10,658 nt of DNA from an uncultured Alistipes sp. (GTDB taxonomy: Bacteria; Bacteroidota; Bacteroidia; Bacteroidales; Rikenellaceae): positions 1-10,658 of the forward strand of contig CAAGBI010000032.1 of the NCBI GenBank assembly GCA_900768015.1, in the 5' to 3' direction. This document shows, in pieces, positions 5,383 through 10,658 of the stretch; position 1 is the stretch's first letter; each line of letters opens with the position of its first letter. Below the pieces are notes generated by a model. The model was given only the letters and a program-made list of their open reading frames with translations, searched no databases and had not been told where the DNA came from. The position numbers were made by a program, and so were the translations under genes.

Positions 5383-5721
5383 ATGAAAAAGATTATTTTT
5401 ACATTACTAACATTTTTTTCAGTTTCTACTACAATCTTATTTGCAGCTAATACTTTGGGTGTGACAAATTCATTGCCAGACATTTGTGTTGATATGAAAC
5501 AGGACGCCAGTTTTATAAGAAATGTGCAAACATATATCTACACTAGTAATGGATATGAAAAATTTGCTGTTAGAGAGCTATGGAAAGATGGTTATGGAAA
5601 TCTTTTTGTCTTGTACAGGGGCAAATATTCGAACATAACAGCTCCTGTATCATATGCTTCTAATAATCCTTACTTCAAATATACATTCTATATGTCTGGA
5701 GGATGGGAATATTTTAACTAG
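5383..5721 (+). CDS. Small secreted protein of unknown function
   Basis: A 112-aa product I do not recognise. Residues 1-21 are a clear signal peptide (MKKIIFTLLTFFSVSTTILFA), so the mature protein of about 90 aa is exported. The mature part is rich in Tyr, Phe, Asn and Ser, with DICVDMKQDASF, a YIYTSNGYEKFAVRELWKDG segment and an aromatic end (GGWEYFN). It has one Cys (C35), so no internal disulfide. It looks beta-rich. Codon use is strongly AT-rich (AAA, ATT, TTT, AAT), unlike the GC-richer genes on both sides, suggesting recent acquisition or a fast-evolving accessory gene. It lies between two large hairpin elements. TAATGTTG at 5355-5362 could be a poor -7 box; the nearby TATAAT is probably incidental. 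It could be a surface-exposed or toxin/immunity-like small protein, but nothing supports a specific role. Confidence 0.65.
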   Translation: MKKIIFTLLTFFSVSTTILFAANTLGVTNSLPDICVDMKQDASFIRNVQTYIYTSNGYEKFAVRELWKDGYGNLFVLYRGKYSNITAPVSYASNNPYFKYTFYMSGGWEYFN

Positions 5722-5725
5722 ATGG

Positions 5726-5787
5726 TTATTTATTAGAACAAGGCATCAGCGGGCGTCTCCCGACTGCCGCCTATGTTCCAGAAATAA
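5726..5787. repeat. Palindrome A, shares an arm with palindrome C
   Basis: Nested hairpin directly after the secreted-protein gene: TTATTT/AAATAA (5726-5731, 5782-5787), GAACA/TGTTC (5736-5740, 5774-5778), GGC/GCC, then CAG-CGGG / CCCG-A-CTG (5747-5753, 5759-5766) with loop CGTCT. Its right arm, 5763-5784, is identical over 22 bp to 6103-6124 in palindrome C. It may end the 5383 transcript, but no T-run follows. The motif AAAACTACTAAC comes 66 bp after its right arm, at 5850-5861, and recurs at 6136-6147. Confidence 0.75.
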
Positions 5788-5882
5788 AATCTATATAGAA
5801 TCTATGTATAACTAGCTATATCATAAACTTTCTTTCAGGGTTGCACGCCAAAACTACTAACTCTCCTTAAGGTTTGAGCAGA

Positions 5883-6021
5883 GCAAGAGAAGGCATGATG
5901 GTTTGGCGACGACGAAAGCGTGTGGTTGTGTTGTTGGTCTATGTGAACTTGTTTGCAAAAGACCTACGGCACAACCACACTTATTGCGTAGCAATACGCC
6001 AAACTATCATACAAGGCTTGC
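5883..6021 (+). ncRNA. Rod-like structured RNA 2, 6S RNA-like candidate
   Basis: A second long hairpin: GCAAG/CTTGC (5883-5887, 6017-6021), a 14-bp stem ATGATGGTTTGGCG with CGCCAAACTATCAT (5895-5908, 5997-6010, one G-T), then a bubble. The bubble's 5' side is ACGACGAAAGC (5909-5919); its 3' side (5981-5996) contains a mini-hairpin ATTGC-GTA-GCAAT. Beyond it are an 11-bp perfect stem GTGTGGTTGTG/CACAACCACAC (5920-5930, 5970-5980), GGTCT/AGACC (5936-5940, 5960-5964) and a 19-nt loop. A central bubble with a mini-hairpin on the 3' side is a hallmark of 6S RNA. AAGGTTTG at 5869-5876 could be its -7 box, which places the 5' end at the closing stem. An outer pair GCAGAG/CTCTGC (5878-5883, 6028-6033) can extend the rod. 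It shares GTTTGGCGAC and TACGCCAAAC with rod 1. Strand is inferred from that similarity. Confidence 0.5.
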
Positions 6022-6052
6022 AGACGACTCTGCCATGCCGCGGGAGCAGTCA

Positions 6053-6142
6053 TAGTTTTTACAGGTTTGTTTCTGGAAAAAACAATAGGCGGGAGTTTCA
6101 CAACTGCCGCCTATGTTCCAGAAACAAATTCTGTAAAAACTA
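6053..6142. repeat. Palindrome C, 90-bp nearly perfect inverted repeat
   Basis: TAGTTTTTACAG/CTGTAAAAACTA (6053-6064, 6131-6142), a 13-bp perfect pair TTTGTTTCTGGAA/TTCCAGAAACAAA (6066-6078, 6116-6128), ATAGGCGG/CCGCCTAT (6085-6092, 6107-6114) and AGTT-TCAC-AACT at the tip. The only sizeable interruption is AAAACA opposite a single G. The symmetry is high enough to suggest selection for a hairpin, in RNA or in single-stranded DNA, or the arms of a small mobile element. The T-run in its left arm could also serve as a weak terminator for rod 2. No transposase or reverse transcriptase is in the window. Confidence 0.85.
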
Positions 6143-6161
6143 CTAACCCAAACTTAAATAA

Positions 6162-6236
6162 ATGAAGAAACCTAACTGCGTTGTCTCGTTGCCAACGCAG
6201 CTGTATGAGTTTATATCAACTCTCGTGCCAATATAA
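6162..6236 (+). CDS. Possible small ORF (24 aa), unrecognised
   Basis: ATG at 6162 opens 24 codons (starts MKKPNCVVSLPTQ, ends FISTLVPI) to TAA at 6234-6236. The AACTTAAATAA just upstream is the AT-rich kind of sequence that often precedes starts in Bacteroidetes. Its position after palindrome C is parallel to that of the secreted gene after rod 1. It has no signal peptide and no known match. The coding DNA contains a hairpin CTGCGTTG/CAACGCAG, so it may instead be another structured or degenerate element. Confidence 0.22.
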   Translation: MKKPNCVVSLPTQLYEFISTLVPI

Positions 6237-6310
6237 CGCCGTGGCATAAAATTTTATTGCGTGATTCTATAGTATTATCATCGTTTAGACTAATCTTTTG
6301 CCCATAATAG
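6237..6310. other. AT-rich spacer with nothing recognisable
   Basis: Between the small ORF and the dusB terminator I see no hairpin, promoter box or credible frame. Confidence 0.5.
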
Positions 6311-6348
6311 AAAAAATAAGGACTGCCAAATGGGTGTCTGGCAGTCCT
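6311..6348 (-). terminator. Terminator of dusB
   Basis: A perfect 10-bp stem AGGACTGCCA/TGGCAGTCCT (6319-6328, 6339-6348) with a 10-nt loop; on the minus strand it is followed by TTATTTTTT. It lies 21 bp beyond the dusB stop codon. Confidence 0.9.
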
Positions 6349-6368
6349 GGTATCCTTGGATTGAATTG

Positions 6369-7391
6369 TTAAATGTCGTGCGAGAGGGGTGCGGGCACAG
6401 TGTCGCGCATGTCGAAGTCGCCCCAGCGCTCAGCGATGTAGTCGAGCGTTGAGAGTATCTCCTCCACATCGAACGAGGTCACGAGCTTCAGGCGTGTCTG
6501 CTTGAAGTCGGGCAGGCCCTTGAAGTAGTTCGTCAGGTGGCGGCGCATCTCGAGTATGCCCACGCGGTCGCCCTTAACCTCCAACGACTTTGCGAGGTGC
6601 TCCTTGGCTATCGCAACACGCTCAATAACTGTAGGTTGTGGCAGTAACTCGCCTGTCTCGAGGTAGTGCTTGCACTCGCGGAATATCCATGGGCGGCCGT
6701 ATGTAGCGCGACCAATCATCACGCCATCGACGCCATAGCGGTCGAACATAAGTTTGCACTTCTCCGCAGAGTCCACATCGCCATTGCCGATGATGGGGAT
6801 GGTGATGCGTGGGTCGTTCTTAATCTTGCCGATGAGTGTCCAGTCGGCCTCGCCACGATACATCTGCGAGCGTGTGCGGCCATGTATTGTAAGTGCCGCA
6901 ATGCCAACATCTTGCAGGCGTAGGGCTATCTCCTCGATGTTCTTCATCTCGTCGCTCCAGCCGAGGCGTGTCTTCACGGTCACGGGCTTATTTACGGCCT
7001 TGACAATCTGGCGCGTCATCTCGACCATAAGGTCGGGGTCCTTCATCATGCCCGAGCCGGCACCGCGGTTGGCGATCTTCTTTACGGGGCAGCCGAAGTT
7101 GATGTCGATAATATCGGGGTTTGCACTCTCAGCTATGCGTGCCGCCTCGACCATAGGCTCAATGAGGTGGCCATATATCTGTATGCCCACGGGGCGCTCC
7201 ATCTCGGCGATGTTGAGCTTGGCGCGCGACTTCCACGCATCGCGTATCAAGCCATCTGACGAGATAAACTCCGTGTAGACGACATCGGCACCGAAGCGCT
7301 TGCACATATAGCGAAACGAGGGGTCGGTGACATCCTCCATAGGGGCAAGAAAGAGGGGCTGATTGCCCAATTCGATATCTGAAATCTTCAT
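6369..7391 (-). CDS. dusB: tRNA-dihydrouridine synthase, DusB family
   Basis: An FMN-dependent enzyme that reduces uridines in the D-loop of tRNA. The 340-aa product shows the Dus barrel features in order: APMEDVTDPSFRYMCKRFGAD (residues 16-36), YTEFISSDGLIR (39-50), QIYG (71-74), INFGCPVKKIANRGAGSG (97-114) with catalytic Cys101, the basic KTRLGW (140-145), IHGRTRSQMYRGEADW (169-184), and IIGNGDV plus MIGRATYGRPWIF in the FMN-phosphate region. A helical C-terminal domain follows. I start at ATG 7391 (MKISDIELGNQPLFLAPM), the usual Bacteroidales N-terminus; ATG 7400 would add three residues but lies only about 5 nt after the predicted transcription start. It is divergent from argS and closed by a strong terminator. 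Confidence 0.93.
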   Translation of the reverse strand: MKISDIELGNQPLFLAPMEDVTDPSFRYMCKRFGADVVYTEFISSDGLIRDAWKSRAKLNIAEMERPVGIQIYGHLIEPMVEAARIAESANPDIIDINFGCPVKKIANRGAGSGMMKDPDLMVEMTRQIVKAVNKPVTVKTRLGWSDEMKNIEEIALRLQDVGIAALTIHGRTRSQMYRGEADWTLIGKIKNDPRITIPIIGNGDVDSAEKCKLMFDRYGVDGVMIGRATYGRPWIFRECKHYLETGELLPQPTVIERVAIAKEHLAKSLEVKGDRVGILEMRRHLTNYFKGLPDFKQTRLKLVTSFDVEEILSTLDYIAERWGDFDMRDTVPAPLSHDI

Positions 7392-7411
7392 AAGATGCAA
7401 TATTTATAGGA

Positions 7412-7419
7412 CAAAGGTA
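7412..7419 (-). promoter_or_regulatory. -7 box of the dusB promoter
   Basis: TACCTTTG on the minus strand, with no clear TTTG at -33. The start would be near 7405, giving a leader of about 14 nt to ATG 7391. Confidence 0.65.
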
Positions 7420-7462
7420 ACAATTTTTTGGTGTAAGTAACGATTATTTCGCAAAGAAAACT

Positions 7463-7470
7463 TACCTTTG
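7463..7470 (+). promoter_or_regulatory. -7 box of the argS promoter
   Basis: TACCTTTG on the plus strand, identical to the dusB box on the other strand 43 bp away. No clear -33 TTTG. The leader to the argS ATG would be about 20 nt, AT-rich and without a Shine-Dalgarno sequence. Confidence 0.68.
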
Positions 7471-7497
7471 CACCTACGATTATAAATATAGGTAACT

Positions 7498-9276
7498 ATG
7501 ATAAATGCAGAAGAGTTTATTTTGAGCGTCGTGAAGCGTGCAACCGAGGAGTTGTATGGCACAAGCGACAACATTCAGATACAGAAGACACGCAAGGAGT
7601 TCGAGGGCGACTACACCGTGGTGGTATTCCCCTTGCTCAAGGCGTCGCGTAAGTCTCCCGAGGCTACAGCCACAGAGTTGGGTGAGAAGATTGTTGCTTC
7701 GACACCCGAGATTAAGTCGTTCAATGTGATTAAGGGCTTCCTTAACCTCGCTATCGACTCATCGTTCTGGGCTGCGCGCTTTAAGGAGATTGTTGAGACT
7801 GAGAACTTCGGCATGGCACCCGCATCGGGTCGCACAATCATGATCGAGTACTCATCGCCCAACACCAATAAGCCCCTCCACCTCGGTCATGTGCGTAACA
7901 ACTTGCTTGGCTACTCTGTTGCCACAATCCTCAAGGCTAATGGTCACAATGTAATCAAGGTAAACCTCGTTAACGACCGCGGTATCCACATCTGTAAGTC
8001 TATGCTCGCATGGCAGCTCTATGGCGGTGGCGAGACCCCCGCATCATCAGGCATGAAGGGTGACCACCTCGTGGGTAAGTACTATGTGGAGTTCGACAAG
8101 CACTACAAAGCACAGGTTAAGGAGCTTATGGCAGAGAAGGGTCTCTCTGAGGATGAGGCAAAGAAGCAGGCACCCATCATGCTCCAGGCGCAGGAGATGT
8201 TGCGTAAGTGGGAGGCTAAGGATCCCGAGGTTTACGCTTTGTGGGAGACCATGAATGGCTGGGTATATGAGGGCTTCGATGTGACATACAAGGCTATGGG
8301 CGTTGACTTCGACAAGGTGTATTACGAGTCGCAGACATACCTCTTGGGTAAGAGCCTCGTTGAGGATGGCTTGAAGAAGGGCGTATTCTTCCGCAAGGAG
8401 GATAACTCCGTATGGATCGACCTCGAGGCAGATGGCCTCGACCAGAAGCTCTTGCTCCGTGGCGACGGCACATCGGTATATATGACTCAGGACCTCGGCA
8501 CAGCGCTCAGCCGCTTCGAGGAGAACAGCCTCGATGACATGATCTATGTTGTGGGTAACGAGCAGAACTACCACTTCCAGGTGCTCAAACTTGTGTTGAA
8601 GAAGCTCGGCTACGAGTGGAGCGACAACATCTTCCACCTCTCTTACGGCATGGTTGAGTTGCCCGAGGGTAAGATGAAGTCACGCGAGGGTACCGTAGTG
8701 GATGCTGACGACCTCATCGCCGACATGATTGGCACAGCGCGCGAGATGTCTGACGAGCTCGGTAAGCTCGATGGCTGCTCTGAGGAGGAGGCTGCGGCAA
8801 TATGCGAGATGGTAGGCCTCGGCGCCTTGAAGTACTTCATCCTCAAGGTAGACCCCAAGAAGACCATGCTCTTTGACCCCCGCGAGTCTATCGACTTCAA
8901 CGGCAACACCGGCCCATTCATCCAGTACACTCACGCTCGTATCCGCTCTATCTTGCGTAAGGCAGAGGAGGCGGGCATCGATGCAAGCACATACACTAAC
9001 GCTACGCTCCTTCCCGAGGAGGTTGAGCTCGTTAAGGCTTTGGCTGAGTACCCCGCAGTTGTACGCACAGCGGGCGAGCAGTTTGCACCCTCGGTTATCG
9101 CAGCATATGCCTACGACCTTGCTAAGCAGTTCAACGGCTACTACCACGACCACTCAATCCTCAAGGAGGAGAACGAGGCAGTGCGCTCATTGCGCCTTAA
9201 GCTCGCAGCGGAGGTGGCACGAGTTATTCGCTCAGCGATGTCGCTTTTGGGTATCAATGTGCCTGAGCGCATGTAA
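7498..9276 (+). CDS. argS: Arginyl-tRNA synthetase
   Basis: A class I aminoacyl-tRNA synthetase that charges tRNA-Arg, in the cytoplasm. The 592-aa product is full length. Order: N-terminal tRNA D-loop binding domain (about 1-105), catalytic Rossmann domain with the HIGH motif HLGH (128-131) in SSPNTNKPLHLGHVRNN, VNDRGIHICKSM (158-169), and the KMSKS-like KMKSREG (392-398) preceded by YGMVELPEG. A helical DALR anticodon-binding domain closes the protein (from about 480), with IQYTHARIRSI before it and SLLGINVPERM at the end. The first Lys of KMSKS, lost in many ArgS, is present here as K392. The ATG at 7498 follows a -7 box by 27 bp. A structured segment and a terminator-like hairpin follow. 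Confidence 0.98.
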   Translation: MINAEEFILSVVKRATEELYGTSDNIQIQKTRKEFEGDYTVVVFPLLKASRKSPEATATELGEKIVASTPEIKSFNVIKGFLNLAIDSSFWAARFKEIVETENFGMAPASGRTIMIEYSSPNTNKPLHLGHVRNNLLGYSVATILKANGHNVIKVNLVNDRGIHICKSMLAWQLYGGGETPASSGMKGDHLVGKYYVEFDKHYKAQVKELMAEKGLSEDEAKKQAPIMLQAQEMLRKWEAKDPEVYALWETMNGWVYEGFDVTYKAMGVDFDKVYYESQTYLLGKSLVEDGLKKGVFFRKEDNSVWIDLEADGLDQKLLLRGDGTSVYMTQDLGTALSRFEENSLDDMIYVVGNEQNYHFQVLKLVLKKLGYEWSDNIFHLSYGMVELPEGKMKSREGTVVDADDLIADMIGTAREMSDELGKLDGCSEEEAAAICEMVGLGALKYFILKVDPKKTMLFDPRESIDFNGNTGPFIQYTHARIRSILRKAEEAGIDASTYTNATLLPEEVELVKALAEYPAVVRTAGEQFAPSVIAAYAYDLAKQFNGYYHDHSILKEENEAVRSLRLKLAAEVARVIRSAMSLLGINVPERM

Positions 9277-9403
9277 TTTGTTGTGATAGTAGCGCATCTA
9301 CTGCCACTAACGAATTATCTCAGCAATGGGCAGTACGCTTTAGTACAGCCCATCGCCTCGAAATTCGCCGAGCGTTGTATCTGCACTACTCTAACAACAA
9401 ATT
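9275..9403 (+). ncRNA. Structured RNA-like element after argS (unclassified)
   Basis: A segment of about 129 nt closed by a perfect 10-bp inverted repeat AATTTGTTGT/ACAACAAATT (9275-9284, 9394-9403) and AGTAG/CTACT (9288-9292, 9386-9390). Inside, AACG/CGTT and CGAATT/AATTCG can pair. At the tip is a strong hairpin ATGGGC-A-GTAC / GTAC-A-GCCCAT with loop GCTTTA (about 9331-9358). The closing repeat starts inside the argS stop codon. No credible ORF. I match it to no known riboswitch or RNA family. It could be a 3' UTR-derived small RNA of argS, or a cis-acting leader of the lipoprotein gene downstream. Confidence 0.55.
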
Positions 9404-9420
9404 GGGTTTATGCAATATGT

Positions 9421-9460
9421 GGGGGGTGTCCAATAGCCATTGGATAACCCCCTTATTTTT
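9421..9460 (+). terminator. Strong terminator-like hairpin just before the lipoprotein start
   Basis: GGGGG-TG-TCCAAT (9422-9434), loop AGCC, ATTGGA-TAA-CCCCC (9439-9452), then TTATTTTT (9453-9460). It would end the argS transcript, but it sits only 6 bp before the ATG at 9467 and no TAnnTTTG box lies between. The downstream gene may therefore depend on read-through or on controlled opening of this hairpin. Confidence 0.82.
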
Positions 9461-9466
9461 AAGACT

Positions 9467-10429
9467 ATGAAGCACATATATTACTTTCTTATACTGGCAG
9501 CCGCGCTGTTGGTGTCGTGTGGCGGTACTAAGAGCAAGAAGCAGGAGGCCAAGGAGACCGTCATAGAGCACTACGCACCAGGCACACGCCAGGTAGAGAT
9601 AGACTTCGATGTCTATCGTTACACCTCGCAAGAGGAGTTCGACGAGGCTATTGACCGCTACTGGGATGGCTTCGACTTCGAGTGTGGCGAGCGCGTAACG
9701 GAGTACGACACCGTGAATGTCATGCAGGCCTTCGCCGACTATGCTGCATATATAGATGCGGGCACAGGCCGTGAGAGGCGCGATTCGCTCCTCAAGGCCC
9801 TTATGCACCGCGCGGAGCATAGCCGCCCCGTGCTCGACTTCTTCGCCTTTGTCACCGAGGGCGTGCTTCACAACCCCAACTCGCCAATGCGCAACGATGA
9901 GCTCTACATCCCCATCCTCGAGGTGTTGGTCGAGTCGCCACTCTACGATGAGTACGATCGCATCGTGCCCCTCTACGACCTTGAGCTTGCGCGCCAGAAC
10001 CGCATCGGCAATGTGGCAAACGACTTCATTTATACATTAGCAAATGGTAAGACTGGCAGGTTGCATAGTGTTGATTCAGACTATGTTATTCTAATGTTCT
10101 CGAACCCTGGTTGCCCCATGTGTCGCGAGATTATCGAGGAGATAACCTCTTCGCCTCTTATCAACGAGATGATGCAGAACGACCGCATTGAGGTGTTGGC
10201 TGTGTACCCCGATGAGGACCTCGTGGCGTGGCGCGACCACATCGGTGACATCCCACAAAGTTGGATAAACGCTTACGATGCTGGTATGCGTATCACCGAG
10301 GCGCGAAGCTACAACTTGCAGGCCATACCCTCGCTCTATCTCCTTGATAGTGAGAAGCGTGTGATAATCAAGGATGGCACTTCGGTAGCGCAAATCGAAA
10401 ATGCCATAGCCTACTTCGAGGCGATGTAA
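9467..10429 (+). CDS. Thioredoxin-fold lipoprotein with CPMC motif (DUF5106-like N-terminal domain)
   Basis: A 320-aa predicted lipoprotein. MKHIYYFLILAAALLVSCGG is a lipoprotein signal peptide with lipobox LVSC (Cys18). Residues about 40-185 are mostly helical and acidic, with a layout like the DUF5106 domain found before thioredoxin domains in Bacteroidetes (tentative). Residues about 195-320 are thioredoxin-like: VILMFSNPGCPMCREI with C216-P-M-C219, and cis-proline P288 in QAIPSLYLLD. CPMC differs from the CGPC of the two thioredoxin-like proteins near the left end, so its redox potential or substrate probably differs. ATG 9467 is preferred over TTG 9440, which lies inside the terminator stem. 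Bases 10030-10105 (TTAGCAAATGG...TTATTCTAATG) are noticeably AT-richer than the rest of the gene. The next gene starts one base after the stop. Confidence 0.82.
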   Translation: MKHIYYFLILAAALLVSCGGTKSKKQEAKETVIEHYAPGTRQVEIDFDVYRYTSQEEFDEAIDRYWDGFDFECGERVTEYDTVNVMQAFADYAAYIDAGTGRERRDSLLKALMHRAEHSRPVLDFFAFVTEGVLHNPNSPMRNDELYIPILEVLVESPLYDEYDRIVPLYDLELARQNRIGNVANDFIYTLANGKTGRLHSVDSDYVILMFSNPGCPMCREIIEEITSSPLINEMMQNDRIEVLAVYPDEDLVAWRDHIGDIPQSWINAYDAGMRITEARSYNLQAIPSLYLLDSEKRVIIKDGTSVAQIENAIAYFEAM

Positions 10430-10430
10430 C

Positions 10431-10658
10431 ATGAGGGATTTTGTTGCCATAGACTTCGAGACCGCCAATAGCGACCCATCGAGCATCTGCTCCGTGGGCA
10501 TTGTCGTTGTGCGCGAGGGTAGGGTACAGCATCGTGTACACCGCCTTGTGCGCCCCGTGCCCAACTACTACTCGTTTCACAACACGCGCGTGCACGGCAT
10601 GACACGCCGCGATACCGATTTTCAGGTGGGCTTCCCCATGGTGTGGCGTGAGCTGCAA
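10431..10658 (+). CDS. DnaQ-like 3'-5' exonuclease, N-terminal part (runs off window)
   Basis: The first 76 codons of a DEDD-superfamily exonuclease, open to the window edge. MRDFVAIDFETAN carries motif Exo I (D8-x-E10, DFET), followed by SICSVGIVVVREGRV, the typical second strand, and by NTRVHGMT (compare the common I(H)GIT segment of DnaQ proteins). Such proteins act as DNA polymerase III epsilon-type proofreading subunits or as stand-alone RNA/DNA exonucleases. This short start, without extra domains, cannot tell which. ATG 10431 is one base after the lipoprotein stop, so the two are probably cotranscribed. Confidence 0.82.
   Translation, partial: MRDFVAIDFETANSDPSSICSVGIVVVREGRVQHRVHRLVRPVPNYYSFHNTRVHGMTRRDTDFQVGFPMVWRELQ

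Noticed and set aside
5878..6142. Retron msr-msd RNA
   Set aside because: Long hairpins fit in shape, but no reverse transcriptase is present and no conserved branching-guanosine context is identifiable. Kept only as an alternative for palindrome C.
5874..6146. 90-codon plus-strand frame over rod 2 and palindrome C
   Set aside because: The DNA is almost entirely committed to base-paired arms, and the translated product is basic and low in structure with no motif. The pairing explains the sequence better than coding.
5736..6147. CRISPR array
   Set aside because: The repeats are only two copies each, spaced about 290-340 bp apart, and not regularly interspersed.
5726..6190. Integron attC sites or a cassette array
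   Set aside because: An RYYYAAC-like ACCTAAC occurs at 6170-6176, but no matching GTTRRRY partner lies at attC distance and no integrase is in the window.
4841..6310. Genomic island integrated at tRNA-Glu
   Set aside because: The unusual DNA lies on the 5' side of the tRNA gene, while integration normally uses the 3' end. No integrase and no repeat of the tRNA 3' end were found.
10030..10105. AT-rich patch inside the CPMC lipoprotein gene as a sign of recombination
   Set aside because: The frame and thioredoxin-domain boundary continue smoothly; a short composition dip is not enough evidence.

Overview
The window reads as a chromosomal segment of a Bacteroidales bacterium. At least five promoters carry the Bacteroidetes -7 box TAnnTTTG, most with a TTTG -33 box 19-21 bp upstream. 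Shine-Dalgarno sequences are mostly absent. Proteins match Bacteroidales forms (MetK, DusB, ArgS, TlpA-like lipoproteins). The moderate GC content and GAG/CGC/AAG-rich codon use would suit an Alistipes/Rikenellaceae-like lineage, but the genus cannot be fixed from this sequence alone.

Layout. 1-274: 3' end of lpxD (lipid A synthesis). 276-887: ruvC, one base after lpxD. 952-2586: two tandem thioredoxin-fold, TlpA/ResA-like envelope proteins, the first a lipoprotein and the second with a signal peptide, followed by a strong terminator. 2716-2789: tRNA-Arg(ACG) with promoter and terminator. 2988-3071 (minus): tRNA-Leu(GAG). 3209-4498 (minus): metK, with a long leader that holds a SAM-II-type riboswitch and, directly after it, a 26-codon open frame. 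4841-4912 (minus): tRNA-Glu(CTC). 4980-6310: a region of about 1.3 kb with almost no conventional coding sequence, holding two rod-like hairpins that resemble 6S RNA, one AT-rich small secreted orphan protein, two further large palindromes that share a 22-bp arm, and a possible 24-aa ORF. 6369-7391 (minus): dusB, divergent from argS at 7498-9276. After argS comes a structured RNA-like segment and a terminator-like hairpin that ends 6 bp before a DUF5106-like thioredoxin-fold lipoprotein (9467-10429). A DnaQ-like exonuclease begins one base later and runs off the window.

How the parts relate. Translation-related genes cluster: three tRNAs, argS, and dusB for tRNA modification. MetK makes SAM, and a SAM-sensing RNA in its leader would close a feedback loop. 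Three separate thioredoxin-fold envelope proteins point to redox or stress functions at the cell surface.

The least explained part is 4980-6310. Two arrays share an order of modules: rod hairpin with GTTTGGCGAC/TACGCCAAAC arms, then a hairpin with the CCGCCTATGTTCCAGAAA arm, then AAAACTACTAAC. The small secreted gene lies inside the first array only. This looks like a duplicated, RNA-rich accessory module. The metK leader ORF and the post-argS structured leader are the other two points worth checking.
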